Positions 35,279-48,218 of a stretch of 48,218 nucleotides of DNA are shown one piece after another. Position 1 is the stretch's first letter. Every line of letters begins with the position of its first letter. The stretch comes from Pholiota molesta (lineage: Eukaryota; Basidiomycota; Agaricomycetes; Agaricales; Strophariaceae), in NCBI GenBank assembly GCA_014925825.1, contig JACGCK010000295.1:1-48218 (forward strand), given 5' to 3'. A model generated the notes under the pieces. It saw only the letters and a program-made list of their open reading frames with translations. It ran no database searches and was not told the origin of the DNA. Made by a program: the position numbers and the translations under genes.

Positions 35279-37524
35279 ATCTGAAAAGATTTTCATATTA
35301 TGTATTTTTAATTCCAGGAATGTGGTGTCTAAATCTAAGCATGGCAAGTTATTCCGTCCTAATTCCAGACGCTGTCGTTTCAATTTAAGCAATGTGAAAC
35401 TTTCGACAGAAGTTGAACAAGGGACTCACATATCCAAGCATTATGAAGAAAGCTTTGAAAGCTTTGCGTAGAGCGCCTCTTGACGCTTTTTGGCATACAT
35501 AGCACTTGACGCTTGTAATAGGTCTTCTATAGTTTCATAGATCCCGGTAGTCGAGACGATCTAAGATGATAATCAGTGATGAGCAAAAAAAATGTAGAAT
35601 AGCTAGGAACCCACTGAATAGCCTTGGGTAGTCAATTGGACTGTAATTTTTGGACCGTCGAGCAGGACGATTGTGGCGATTGCCTGTTGGGGCGAAGATG
35701 ACGACACAACAAAACTTTTGATCCCGAAGGCCTGCTCGCTGAGGGCTCGGTGCAATTCTGTGTCGCAAAAAGAAGGGGGGAGTGCATGGCTTGCTTGAGG
35801 GCGAAAAAGGCTGCCAATTTTTTTGATACATGATTGAGGACTCGGCGCAGGTTATATAGGCCTGCTAAGCTTGCCATCGCGGATTGGCGATCGAGACCCC
35901 TTGGCTTGGATCTTGCGAGGCGTCACACCAGAACAGGTGGCGCTGGGGCCTCCCAGGCGGTTGCACGCACAATGCTTGCGAAGTGCGAAGCAGGAAGTAC
36001 TCTGCAACAGATAGTCAAGGGTTGAGAGGATGAAGTGATGGCATAAATTAAAATATGTTGCGCTTGTGCGCGGGCGTGCGGACAGATGGCAAAATCCTGA
36101 AGAAGACAGTCTATGATCGGGATCTACCGCAGTAAATTTCCTCATAGATGATGCGTATGGTCTGTAAATTTGCTCACAGCTCGAAAAAATCGGGTGTTCT
36201 GCTGAAATTTTGTACGGTGTGCTATGAAAAAGATTGCGCATGGATTTTCCGAGTCTGGCATCCAAGTATAGTATTCCGAATGCAGGGTCGCTGTATTGTC
36301 TTACCAAATCTGTGAGGTTTCGAGATCTATATTGGGTATTTGCCTTCTCTGGTGAACAGGTTCCCAGTAAATGCTGATAACAATGTGAAAAATATGAGGA
36401 TGCATCGATTAGAAATGCGGATGGTACCGGGAACAAACAGTTCAGAACATAATTAATTTATGGGCAGCATGGACTGCATGGACAGAACCATCTCTTCCCA
36501 TTATAAGATTAGTAAGTATAACGTACGAATGCCTAATTTTCTTGTCTTTTTTTAAATTCGATGATGCAAGCAGCACTCAAGGGATTCCATCTTCAAGGAT
36601 ATATATCCCAGGACGTGTAGAAAATATTTGCATTACTTCGAAGAAGAATTCCATGGGTAAACGAGTGTGGATTATTCACGGAGATTCCATGTGTTGTACC
36701 CTACAACTTGAACATGATCTGAAGATTGTCATTTTGTGACATGTGCGGTTGGAACCGGTATTCCGGAATGTAGATGCATGCGCAGCCTCGAATTGGCCTC
36801 GAAGACCCTTGTTGAGTGGTATATGAATTCGGTCGAGCGTGTTCGTTACCCAAAAAAAGCTGGAGCGGCCCGTAATGGCAAAATGGACGAAAGATTCGAT
36901 GAGAGCTGATTACGTTTGCAGACAGTGCTTTGAACAATTGAAGTCGGAGGACCTATGTAAGTAGGGGGGAATTGGATAAAAAAACTGAAAGCACATGCAG
37001 AAGAGATTCAAGTGAGGTGGATGAGTTTTATTTGGCGCTGTTATGGCTGCGTTGGGTTTGCTCGTGCTCGGTAATGGCGGCATCGAGCAAGGACCTTGAA
37101 GTTGTCGTACGCGCCGCGAGCAGGCCACCGCGACCAACAACGTCCGTGACATATACCATCTCTGTATCTCTGTATTCTCTCTACGACGTTCTCCTTCCCA
37201 GTTACCCCGCCCGCGCCCGGAAATACATTGTATTTCTCGCCATATATCCTAATTCACAGTGCAAGTCCAACTCTATCAACTACGCTAATCGCCTTGTCGC
37301 TGGTCTCTTTACAGGTCCATATAACTGTCAACCCCCCCCCCTACTATCTTCACTATTCGGTTGGCCTGTGGTATACCAGACCGATACCGGTTCCATCGCC
37401 CCCAACTCCACCCGGCATATCTTTAAATCCTTCGGGCCTCCGATCTCAAACATTAGCGTCTTTTATCGCAATTTGGTGGATGCTGGGTTAAATTTGATAT
37501 TCATTGGTGCGTGATGCTTCTTCC
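35279..37524. other. Intergenic region upstream of the Ras GEF; no supported gene
   Basis: About 2.2 kb. A 194-codon minus-strand frame (35852-36436) and a 180-codon plus-strand frame (36972-37514) are open but have no recognisable domain. The second lies directly over the expected promoter and leader of the Ras GEF gene. Near 37330 there is a run of nine C residues and a pyrimidine-rich tract (ccccccccctactatcttcac), a usual sign of a fungal transcription start region. Confidence 0.4.
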
Positions 37525-40500
37525 ATGGTCCTGCACGACTCTTTCCATGAGACCCGCTCAACAAACATGGCTTACGACCACTCGATATACCTGCAGGTTC
37601 CATCTAACGCTACCGCGATGCATTCGCGTCTTGCCATTGATACCACGGCTGGTTATAATTCTGGCCCATCTCATACCAAGACGCAGTTTCGAGAGCGCAG
37701 CATTTCACCATCATTCAATTCAGCTGGGTCTAGTACTGGCCGCAACATATACCAACGAGGTCGCAGTACATCCAACGCATCTACTACTTCAACACTATCA
37801 ATTATATCCCCTTCATCTTCCTCCACAAATGCCTCGACGACATCACTAGCTATACCCACCTCGAGACAACGTTCTCGCTCACGGTCTCGTTCAATCAGTC
37901 CTCCAATCGACGAAACGGTGCGACTTGGCACGGAATATGTCCTTGCAATGCATGATTACTCTGCGGATCCTCCGAATCCGACGTGTCTTTCTTTTCGCAC
38001 TGGGCAGGTCATCCATGTGTTAAACCGACATGGAAGTGGGTGGTGGGACGGAGAATTGGAGGGAAGAAGAGGGTGGTTTCCGAGCAATTATGTGAATGCA
38101 GAGATGACGCCCCTCACGGAAGAAGAGCCTGTGGGGATGATTGTGAGTACTGTTATACATATGATAAGATGGCATCAGCTAATTTAATTTAGTCGGAATC
38201 CCGCCATCACGTCCATAATAAATCTTCTGCATCCGCAACATCATGGACTACTATATCGTCTGGAACTCAACTTCAAAGAGATGAACATAGTCGTAACCCT
38301 TCAATAACAAGCGAACCATCCGAACAAGATGTGGATCCATATTGCCCACCACTTATGGTTCCTCTTCTACACGGACTTTCCCTTCTACAAAATGCTGTAC
38401 GAGCGAATCGCATAACCCATTTCCAACCTTCAACCGCGTGCATCATTGGTTGTGTACGCTCTATTCTGGCGTCGACTGGAACCTTGCAACGAGACGCTGC
38501 AATCCTGCGACGGTTTCCGACTCTCAGTGAAGAACGTAAACAATTGCTAGTGAATCTAGCTTCACTAGTTGCTCAGAGCAAAAAAGCGTCGGAAGGAAAT
38601 CTGGATGACCAGGAACTCGCGCAAGAGGTGGAAACGATGCTACGGCTAGGAGGGCAGGCGTTCTCACGTGTCCGGTCGTTTCTAACCGTGGCGATAAAGT
38701 GTGGCATAGAACTCCCAGAAGAACAGGATATTGCCCGGACGGCTACTCCAGGCTCGGAAGGGAGCCAAGCATACAAAGATTATGGCCATGAGGACGATGA
38801 GAACTCGCCCACACGGACGCCTACCCAACACCGAGGGCGCGATCCCAGTGGCATGGTTCCGAGACCAGGATCCGGGCTTGTGGGGCCCCGTGCAAGGGAA
38901 AACGGATCGGATTCTGGTAATAGCCCCGGACTTGTCAAATCCTTAGCAAGAGCACGACAAGAGCAATATCTCCTCAAGGACCGTAATACAACCCCACAGC
39001 ATAAACTCAACCTATCAATCAGTAGTATCTCGTCCTCATCCTCCCTCTCATCACAAGAATCTACACCTGCCGAACCTCCTCCATTTCCTTGTGGACCTTC
39101 AACGGCGGCACAGGTCATGGAAGCCCTTAGATTCACTCACGACCACTATCTTTCCACTATCGCTGCCTTCATCGGCCACGCTCATTCTCATTCTCGGACG
39201 TCATACGCATCTAGTACAGGCGTGTTGTACGACCTTGTCAAAGAAATCGTGGAAATGGTTTGCAAACTTCTCACCATCGTTGAGGCCGTGATGCAGCATC
39301 CAGATGTACCAGGAAACCGAGTAGGCAACTTAAAGGCGGCCAAAGAGGGACTGTATAACGTCACTAGCGCTTTGGCGGAGTCCGTTCGCCTTTTGACGCT
39401 ATCACTTCCTTCTACGATATCAGAGGAGGACGAGAAGAAGATTTTACTGCGCTCAGCTACGGGCGCTTTGAAAGCCGGCGCTGACTGTGTAGCCGCAGTG
39501 AAAGTCTGTCTTAACCGATCATTTGGAGACCGACCTTTCATCGTCAACTTGCCGAATGTCGAAAACGTAATTAGGGCGCCGTTCACTCCTCTGAGAACAA
39601 ATGCGCCCAATACCCCGAGGTCGCTCAGCTTGAATAACTCAGGTAGTGCATATCGCCTGAATGGAATGGAGGACGAAGACTTGACTATCCAAGCCCAAAC
39701 ACCCTCGCCCGTTCAACGTCCGCGCGAAATCTCATCCGGCTCGGAGACGAGCATCTTGACCAGATCATCCTGGGTGCATTCTGACGACACTCGTGCTACA
39801 TCACCGGACGAGGTCAAGCCGCTCGCTCCCGTCGCTCTCGCTCCGTATGGTTCTGTCGAACGCGATTTGCCCTCTCCTACTTCGCTGGCGAATACTGATG
39901 AGACCGGCACCACATGGGAAGGCAGTCTCAACGATAGAGAGATGGGCGAGAAGCTCATCAACGGAGAGATACCCAGCGTGCCCATGTCAGGGTACCCCAT
40001 GGACCCTAATGATCTCGGATGGATCTACGGTCACGATTACCCGGTCGACGATGCTGCGTATAACAGCGAAGGCCATCTCGTCGGTGCCACCATTGAAGTC
40101 CTCGTCGAAAAGATGACCCCACATGACAGCATTGTCGATCCGGCCTTTGCAGCCATCTTCTTCTTGACGTTTCGCCTCTTCTCGAATCCTTGTGAAATGA
40201 CTGATGCGCTTGTGGAACGCTTCAACTTGAAGGCGCCCAACGTCGTTAGGGAAGAGGATCTGAATGTATGGCAACAGCGAAAGGGCATCCCTGTGAGGCT
40301 AAGAGTCTCGAATTTTGTCAAGACTTGGGTCGAGCTTTATTGGCGTACAGGGGTTGATGATGTTGCCCTTCCTTCTCTGATTTTGTTTACTGAGATGGGT
40401 TTGGCGCCCATGTTCCCTGGGCCAGCCGCGCGTATCATGGAGCTTCTTCAAATGCGCAGCGAATCCTCCGACATGACTGTCAGCCCAAGAGGAGACCGCA

Positions 40501-41732
40501 TACGTGATCCTGGGATGTCTATCAATCCTCCGACTGTTACCACCCCAGTCACTGAAGTCCCTCGACCGACAATGACGAAAGCCCTCCTCGCGAACCTCAG
40601 GAAGAAGGATTTCGAACACATTTCCATCACTGACTTTGACGCTTTGGAGCTTGCGCGCCAGCTAACGGTGATTGAATGCAATCTGTATTGCGCAATCCAA
40701 CCGGAGGAAATTCTGGAGAGTGGTCAAGAGGGCGCGGCGCCTCCTGTCAATGTGCGGGCTATTAGTTCATTGAGCACTGCGATAACTGGTTGGGTTGCGG
40801 AAAGTATTCTGAATGAACCGGATCTCAAGAAGCGGACGCTGTTGGTGAAGTTTTTCGTGAAGGTTGCGGACGTGCGTGGCCTATTTATTCTCTCCTTGAC
40901 GTAATCCTAATTAAATTTGTCTTTCATCCATCCAGCGCTGTACTAGCATGAATAATTTCAGCACATCGCGTTCAATACTAGCTGCATTGGACTCCTCCGT
41001 CATTTCCAGACTGCGCCAAACCTGGATGGTATGTCTGCATTTTACATGGACGAATCAATACTGATTTCCGTGATTTTAGGGTCTGTCGCAAAAATACAAG
41101 GCCCATGTTGAATCCCTCCGAAGGCTGGCTGACCATAGTCGGAATTATCACGAGTACCGCAGCAAACTACGTAACACAGCACCTCCTGCTGTGCCGTTTT
41201 TAGGTATGCTTTTGCTGGGATTCCCGTTTACAATTCTTGGCTGATTAATTACCTGATTTCTAGGCTTGTATCTCACTGATGTTACCTTCTGCCGAGAAGG
41301 AAATCCTTCGCATCGAGCATCACCTTCGAACCCAAGCAGGAAGCTTCTTAACTTCAATAAATACCACAAACTTGCTAGAATTGTCCAAGGTTTGTGACGC
41401 GATATCGACTCTGCCTGCTTGTTGATATTAACTTTATTGGTTTAGACATGCAACGATTTCAGATTCCGTACAATCTCAAGGGTATACCGGAGGTCCAGGA
41501 ATATCTGAATATATGTTTTGAAAAATCTAAACATCATGGCGATCTCCAGGATCTTTACCGTCGAAGGTACGTGTGCATGTATTGTATCTCTATCATCTTC
41601 AACTAATTGGTCCTTTGCAATAGTCTTTTGGTGGAACCAAAACAAGCAGCCGACCAGCCGCCAGCCAATGACGTGCGCCAATTGTTCAATTGGGCAACGC
41701 GGTCACAATCACAAACTACTTCGTCTTCATAA
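37525..41732 (+). CDS. cdc25: Cdc25-type Ras guanine nucleotide exchange factor with SH3 domain (1289 aa, seven exons)
   Basis: Exons 37525-38142, 38193-40871, 40936-41028, 41080-41203, 41264-41389, 41446-41566 and 41624-41732; all GT-AG, total 3870 nt. It loads Ras with GTP, upstream of cAMP/PKA and mating signalling in fungi. SH3 at about 137-195 (A-M-H-D-Y-S-A-D, G-W-W-D-G-E-L, G-W-F-P-S-N-Y-V). A helical region follows, then a Ser/Pro-rich linker. RasGEF_N at about 835-960 (G-A-T-I-E-V-L-V-E-K-M-T). The catalytic Cdc25 domain runs from about 1012 to 1265 (D-A-L-E-L-A-R-Q-L-T-V-I-E, F-V-K-V-A-D|R-C-T-S-M-N-N-F-S-T, P-F-L-G-L-Y-L-T-D-V-T-F). The end, F-N-W-A-T-R-S, is Ser-rich. The start at 37525 is the first ATG in the frame; 37567 is a second candidate. 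The family's usual length is 1000-1600 residues. Confidence 0.92.
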
Positions 41733-42069
41733 TCGCGAGATATACTCGTCTTCAACAAATTTATATTCTTATTTATACCATTTGTGGCTTCAACGATTGT
41801 CTGTAATTTTTTTTCACCGGACCTCCGATCATCTTTCGAACTTGTGTCTGGAATTTATTTCGATTTTGTCTTATCTCGTTTTGTTTTCTTCGAATGTTCA
41901 CTCATTGCATTTTTACCACATAATCTCTGCTCCTGTTTGTTTACTATGTAATAATTAGTGTCGAAGACTAGTGATGTCTATAATGAATAGAGGAAGGATT
42001 CATTATTCTGGTCTGTTTCTACTCTATAAAATTTCAACAAGAGGTAATGACGCCCAGTGAGGCAACACT
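41733..42069. other. Convergent 3' region between the Ras GEF and the F-box/WD gene
   Basis: About 337 bp between two stop codons. AT-rich with T-rich tracts (tttttttt near 41810), suitable for 3' ends and polyadenylation of both genes. No ORF or terminator structure was identified. Confidence 0.5.
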
Positions 42070-43726
42070 TTATCCAGCCACTGGTTCACTACATAGACCT
42101 GAACTATTGTGTTCATATCTCAAGACGTGATAAGTAGCCCGATTGGAGCCTTTCTTATGCTTAAGATTATCAATGCCTCGGACCTGAGGTATAGGCGGAT
42201 ATGTGTCCATCGAAACTCCAGGTCCCTATTGAGAGGAACAATAGGTAAGTATACGATTTATCATCAACGGAGGCAAACACGCCAATACTCACGAAGTCAT
42301 AGACAAACGGCCGACTTTGCGTTACACCAAAGAAACGCGAGCTTTCGAGGATGACCGAGTAGACGGGGGACGGGTCGTTGCCCGGCGCGTGGACGCTCCA
42401 GCCCGTCGACGGCGAGCGGACGTCCCAGAACGACACGACGCTGTGTCGCGCGGTGCCTGCGGCGATGTGCGCCGCGGACCCGCCGCCGCACGACACGGAA
42501 TAGATGGACTCGTACGACCAGCGATCTGCCAGCGTGAGCACGGGCCGCAGGAGAGGGGCATCACCACCGTGGCCGCCACCGGGCCCAGTGCTGCTGTTGC
42601 TGAGGTCTCTAGAAGCGCGCGAAGATGATCGGAGGTCGTAGCATCGTACTTGGCCATCGAACCAGCCCGAGACGAGGATCTGCGGGGAGGCGCCCCAGGG
42701 CGAATTGATAGGAGCCCGCGAGAGGCCGTATACAGCGGATGTGGGGAGCTGCTCGGCTGGGAGGTCGGGTGCGCGTTTGGTGTGCAGGATGGCGGTGGGT
42801 CGTGGGGAGAGTATACCACCGTCAGTGATGGAATGTACATTTAGAGGCGTTGTAGAAGCAGTGCCGAATGCGGCGTAGGGTGTGGAAGACTCAAGACATA
42901 GATATGATGACCAGCTGCGGGTTTGGAGGTCGATGAGTGAGTGGGGAGTAGTGTCCGAGAGGTCTGCGTAATTGGAGCTTAGTCTAGCGTAGCCATTGGT
43001 GGATAGTGCGAGGATGATGTTGGATTCGGACGACAGGCTTTCTACGAAATCGTTGTTGGGCATAGGAGTTAGTTTGATCCGCGAGAAAGATAGTGTCACT
43101 TGTTCTCCAGCAGGGGGTCGAGTCGTAAATAGACGGATGCGCTCTATGGCTCCGTCATGGAAGGCGACATCTAGTATTACGTTCGAGCCATCATCGTTGA
43201 TACAAGTGATGGCGGTAATATCCCGCGCACGATCGGGATTTTCCAACAATGAGACCACTCCTTCAAACGTGACGGGTGGGGCGGAGGACGAGCCTGCTTT
43301 CGGTACTCCGAAGGCATATGAATAAAGGTTGCTGCCTGCGCCTACGACCAACCGGGAGGTGCTGATCGCGAGTACGGGCTGGAGTTTGCCTGCCCAAGTG
43401 CGCGACAAAGGACGTGCGATGAACGCTGCGCGCGTCCAGGCTGAGTCGGCTATGCCGTCATATAAGGCGCGTTTACGGGGGGACCAGACTGCTCTTGCCT
43501 TTGCTAGGCTGTATGAGGGACGAGGGTTGGCGCGCAAGTAGTTTGACCAGCCGTATGCATTGACCTGTGCCTCGTGAGTCGCCGAAATGTGCAAGATGAG
43601 ACGGTAAAAACGTACGATGGTGTGCAGGACGTGGCAAGTCAAGGATAGGGCGGTTAGTTCGTTTATTCCGAGAGGCTCCAAGATAAGAATCAGGATGTCT
43701 TCCGGGAGCGATGTGAGGGTCAACAT
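42070..43726 (-). CDS. F-box protein with C-terminal WD-repeat-like region (529 aa, two exons)
   Basis: Exons 43726-42293 and 42225-42070, joined by a 67-nt intron with GTGAGT donor; 529 residues. The F-box lies at residues 5-50 (S-L-P-E-D-I-L-I-L-I-L-E-P-L-G ... L-S-L-T-C-H-V-L-H), which would bind Skp1 in an SCF ubiquitin ligase. The rest looks like a beta-propeller used for substrate binding: L-V-S-G-W-F-D-G-Q-V-R-C-Y-D-L-R and V-V-S-F-W-D-V-R-S-P are WD-type strands. Ignoring the intron, the frame ends at 42170 with an unlikely tail. With it the protein continues V-Y-D-F|G-P-G-V-S-M and includes L-K-H-K-K-G-S-N-R. The substrate is unknown. The gene converges on the Ras GEF and shares its promoter region with Gem1. 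Confidence 0.85.
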
Positions 43727-44256
43727 GGTGGGGTAATTCTTTGACCACCGTGACTGTTCCAGTCAATTCAACGGCTTCTTAAATAGAGAAGGACCAGCAT
43801 AGCTCACGCGTGTAAACGGGACGGACGTTTCAAGAATACGCTCCTTCAGTAGGTCCGAAGATTCTGATTAATTGATGGTACTGGCGGAAGAATTCTCAGA
43901 GGAAAGGCGCACTGGTAGTTTAATTCTTTGTTCAGTTGGAAATGGGGATGTGTACGAAATAAAAGCGAAAACTGAGCGTTCTTATGGGCGCCAGATACTT
44001 CGGAACCGCTGGGGTGGTCATAGTGAACAGTCTGGAGCACAGCTTGGTGGCACTGGGTGCGACAAGATTCGGCAACAGCTCTGCAATCACGTGTTCCTGC
44101 TATATTTCCTCTCCTCCCCGTCTGCTCTGACCGCCAGAACACTCAGCACCCCAATCCTATCCTATTCTCCCGGCCGTCTCTCTCCATCTACCTTATAGTC
44201 GTCCGCACCGTGCACTTAAACTACGCCAGCCCCAGCGCACGAATCACACAGAGGAC
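43727..44256. promoter_or_regulatory. Shared (bidirectional) promoter of the F-box/WD gene and Gem1
   Basis: 530 bp between two divergent start codons. No ORF here is credible. The Gem1 side is pyrimidine-rich (tatttcctctcctccccgtc, about 44101-44120), typical for fungal start sites. No clear TATA box on either side. Confidence 0.6.
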
Positions 44257-47029
<2,773 letters not shown>

Positions 47030-47328
47030 ACAGATAGAGTAGACGCGCAATTAAATCATGAGCTGGAGAGCGGGCCCAAAAAGGAAATGTGGGATAGTTC
47101 CGAGAGCCGACGTGTCAGATCCGAATCTGCGGCATTGCATAAGTCGTGGGGCGAGGACGGTGGACAATTGATTTGGGTGCGCCTTGCTTGCATTCGACAG
47201 TTAACGGCGTGCCCATCGATCTACACGACTCTGAACAAATCCACACGTGTGCCCTGTAAAACGTCCTGTTGCGCGCGCTGTCTCTGGTTTGCTACTCCCT
47301 GAACGTTGAACACTGACCATTTATCGCC
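47030..47328 (+). promoter_or_regulatory. Region between Gem1 and the VWA-domain gene
   Basis: 299 bp, tandem arrangement. It must contain the Gem1 3' end and the promoter of the next gene. No motif stands out. Confidence 0.4.
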
Positions 47329-48218
47329 ATGGACGAAGATATGAGTATGGACTCGAGCTACGGCCTCCAGCCTGCATTCGAACACCAACCTGGACCGCAG
47401 GTCTTCAACGCGACACACACTGAAAGCGATCCAGGCAGAAAGCAGCTGTGAGCACACTCCCATCTACTAGGCATTAGCTGTTTCTCTTCGGAGCCGCTGC
47501 CAGAATCTCCCCCCTGTGCGTTCATCTTCATCAGATCACTGATTCTCGTCACCATCGTGTAGGACCTCGTTTTCGTGCAAGACTGCACCGGCAGCCAAGG
47601 AACGTACATCTCCTCCGCGACGAAGAACATCGAGTCTATCTGCGCGCACATATTTGAGTCGGGCAAGCTCCAAAGCCCAGAAGACCTTCGCGTCGGGCTC
47701 GTCGCTTTCCGGGATCACCCCCCGCAGGACCATACGTACATCACCAAGAACTTTGGCTTCTCGTCCGACATCAGCCAGGTGCACAAAAATCTGTCGACGC
47801 TGTATGCTTCGGGCGGTGGAGATGGGCCAGAGGCGGTGACCGCTGCACTGGCGGAGGCGGTCAACATGGACTGGAGACCGTATTCCAGCAAAATGGTGGT
47901 GCTCATTGCGGATGCGCCGCCCCATGGAATTGGAGAATACGGCGATGGTATGTTGATTTTCGTTTAGGTGATATGTCACCGAACCTTTCTTGATTTTAGG
48001 GTTCGATGAGGTTCTCCTGATGGCAATGACCCACTACAGCTCGCTCGCTTGATGGCCAGTCGGGGAATCACACTCGCAAGTGCTGCTTTATCCTGATCTT
48101 ATGGGTGTGCTCATATTTCTATAGTTCTTCGTCGCATGTGAACCTGCTCTCAGTGGATATTCAGTGAGCGATGTTCATCAGTAGCGACGCTTAGATTTTG
48201 ACATTGATTACCCCTATT
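47329..48218 (+). CDS. VWA-domain protein, probably VwkA/alpha-kinase type (3' truncated by window edge; frame breaks as read)
   Basis: Probable exons 47329-47447, 47563-47947, 48000-48075, 48125-48163, then off the window. The second exon is a clear VWA domain with the MIDAS start F-V-Q-D-C-T-G-S-Q-G, then V-G-L-V-A-F-R-D-H-P-P-Q, G-G-G-D-G-P-E-A-V and L-I-A-D-A-P-P-H-G-I-G-E. Proteins with this VWA version often carry a C-terminal alpha-kinase domain, which would lie beyond the edge. The join of exon 1 to exon 2 is one base short of frame (exon 1 would need to end ...K-Q-L). In exon 3 the expected continuation after G-F-D-E is one base out near 48010, in a GG run. The third intron (48076-48124) has a GC donor. 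The intron after exon 1 is long (115 nt) and may hide a tiny exon, so the 5' structure is uncertain. Confidence 0.75.

Noticed and set aside
35852..36436. 194-codon minus-strand frame
   Set aside because: Longest unexplained frame, but its composition is rich in Ser, Arg and Cys without order, no family is recognised, and no supporting exon was found. Transcript data could change this.
36972..37514. 180-codon plus-strand frame upstream of the Ras GEF
   Set aside because: It covers pyrimidine-rich leader sequence, runs into the GEF start in another frame and has no domain.

Overview
The window is nuclear DNA from a filamentous basidiomycete, most likely an Agaricomycete. The evidence is many 47-84 nt GT-AG introns (the Miro gene alone has 14), a basidiomycete-type Tc1/mariner transposase, and protein families such as an Ecl1-type zinc protein, an OGFr-domain protein, an SH3-RasGEF and a VWA/alpha-kinase-type protein. 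I saw no rRNA, tRNA, CRISPR or prokaryotic feature. Gene models were built by hand from reading frames, splice signals and family knowledge.

Left part (1-11.2 kb): the 3' end of an unidentified gene; a structurally complete Tc1/mariner-type transposon (1170-4264) with matching terminal inverted repeats, TA flanks and an intact three-exon DDE transposase; a coiled-coil nuclear protein gene (+); and convergent to it two minus-strand secretory-pathway genes, ERV46 (ER-Golgi cargo receptor) and VPS45 (SM protein of endosomal fusion). As read, VPS45 carries six one-base deletions.

Middle part (11.2-34.2 kb) is gene-poor. The only confident gene is a minus-strand Ecl1-family regulator (19501-20969), isolated by more than 8 kb on one side and 13 kb on the other. 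The rest holds a possible decayed Bem46-like hydrolase, GC-rich low-complexity DNA and, at 28651-30303, a candidate non-autonomous transposon with GTGCG-rich ends in inverted orientation and an 11-bp direct repeat at its borders.

Right part (34.2-48.2 kb) is compact: an OGFr-domain protein (+), a Cdc25-type Ras GEF with SH3 (+), a convergent F-box/WD-repeat protein (-), then across a shared promoter the mitochondrial Rho GTPase Gem1/Miro (+), and the 5' part of a VWA-domain protein (+) that runs off the window and also shows frame breaks.

Themes: membrane traffic (ERV46, VPS45), Ras/Rho-type signalling (Cdc25, Gem1), and two DNA-transposon-derived elements. I found no clearly new multi-gene system. 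The best leads are the two transposons and the clustered single-base deletions in VPS45 and the VWA gene.
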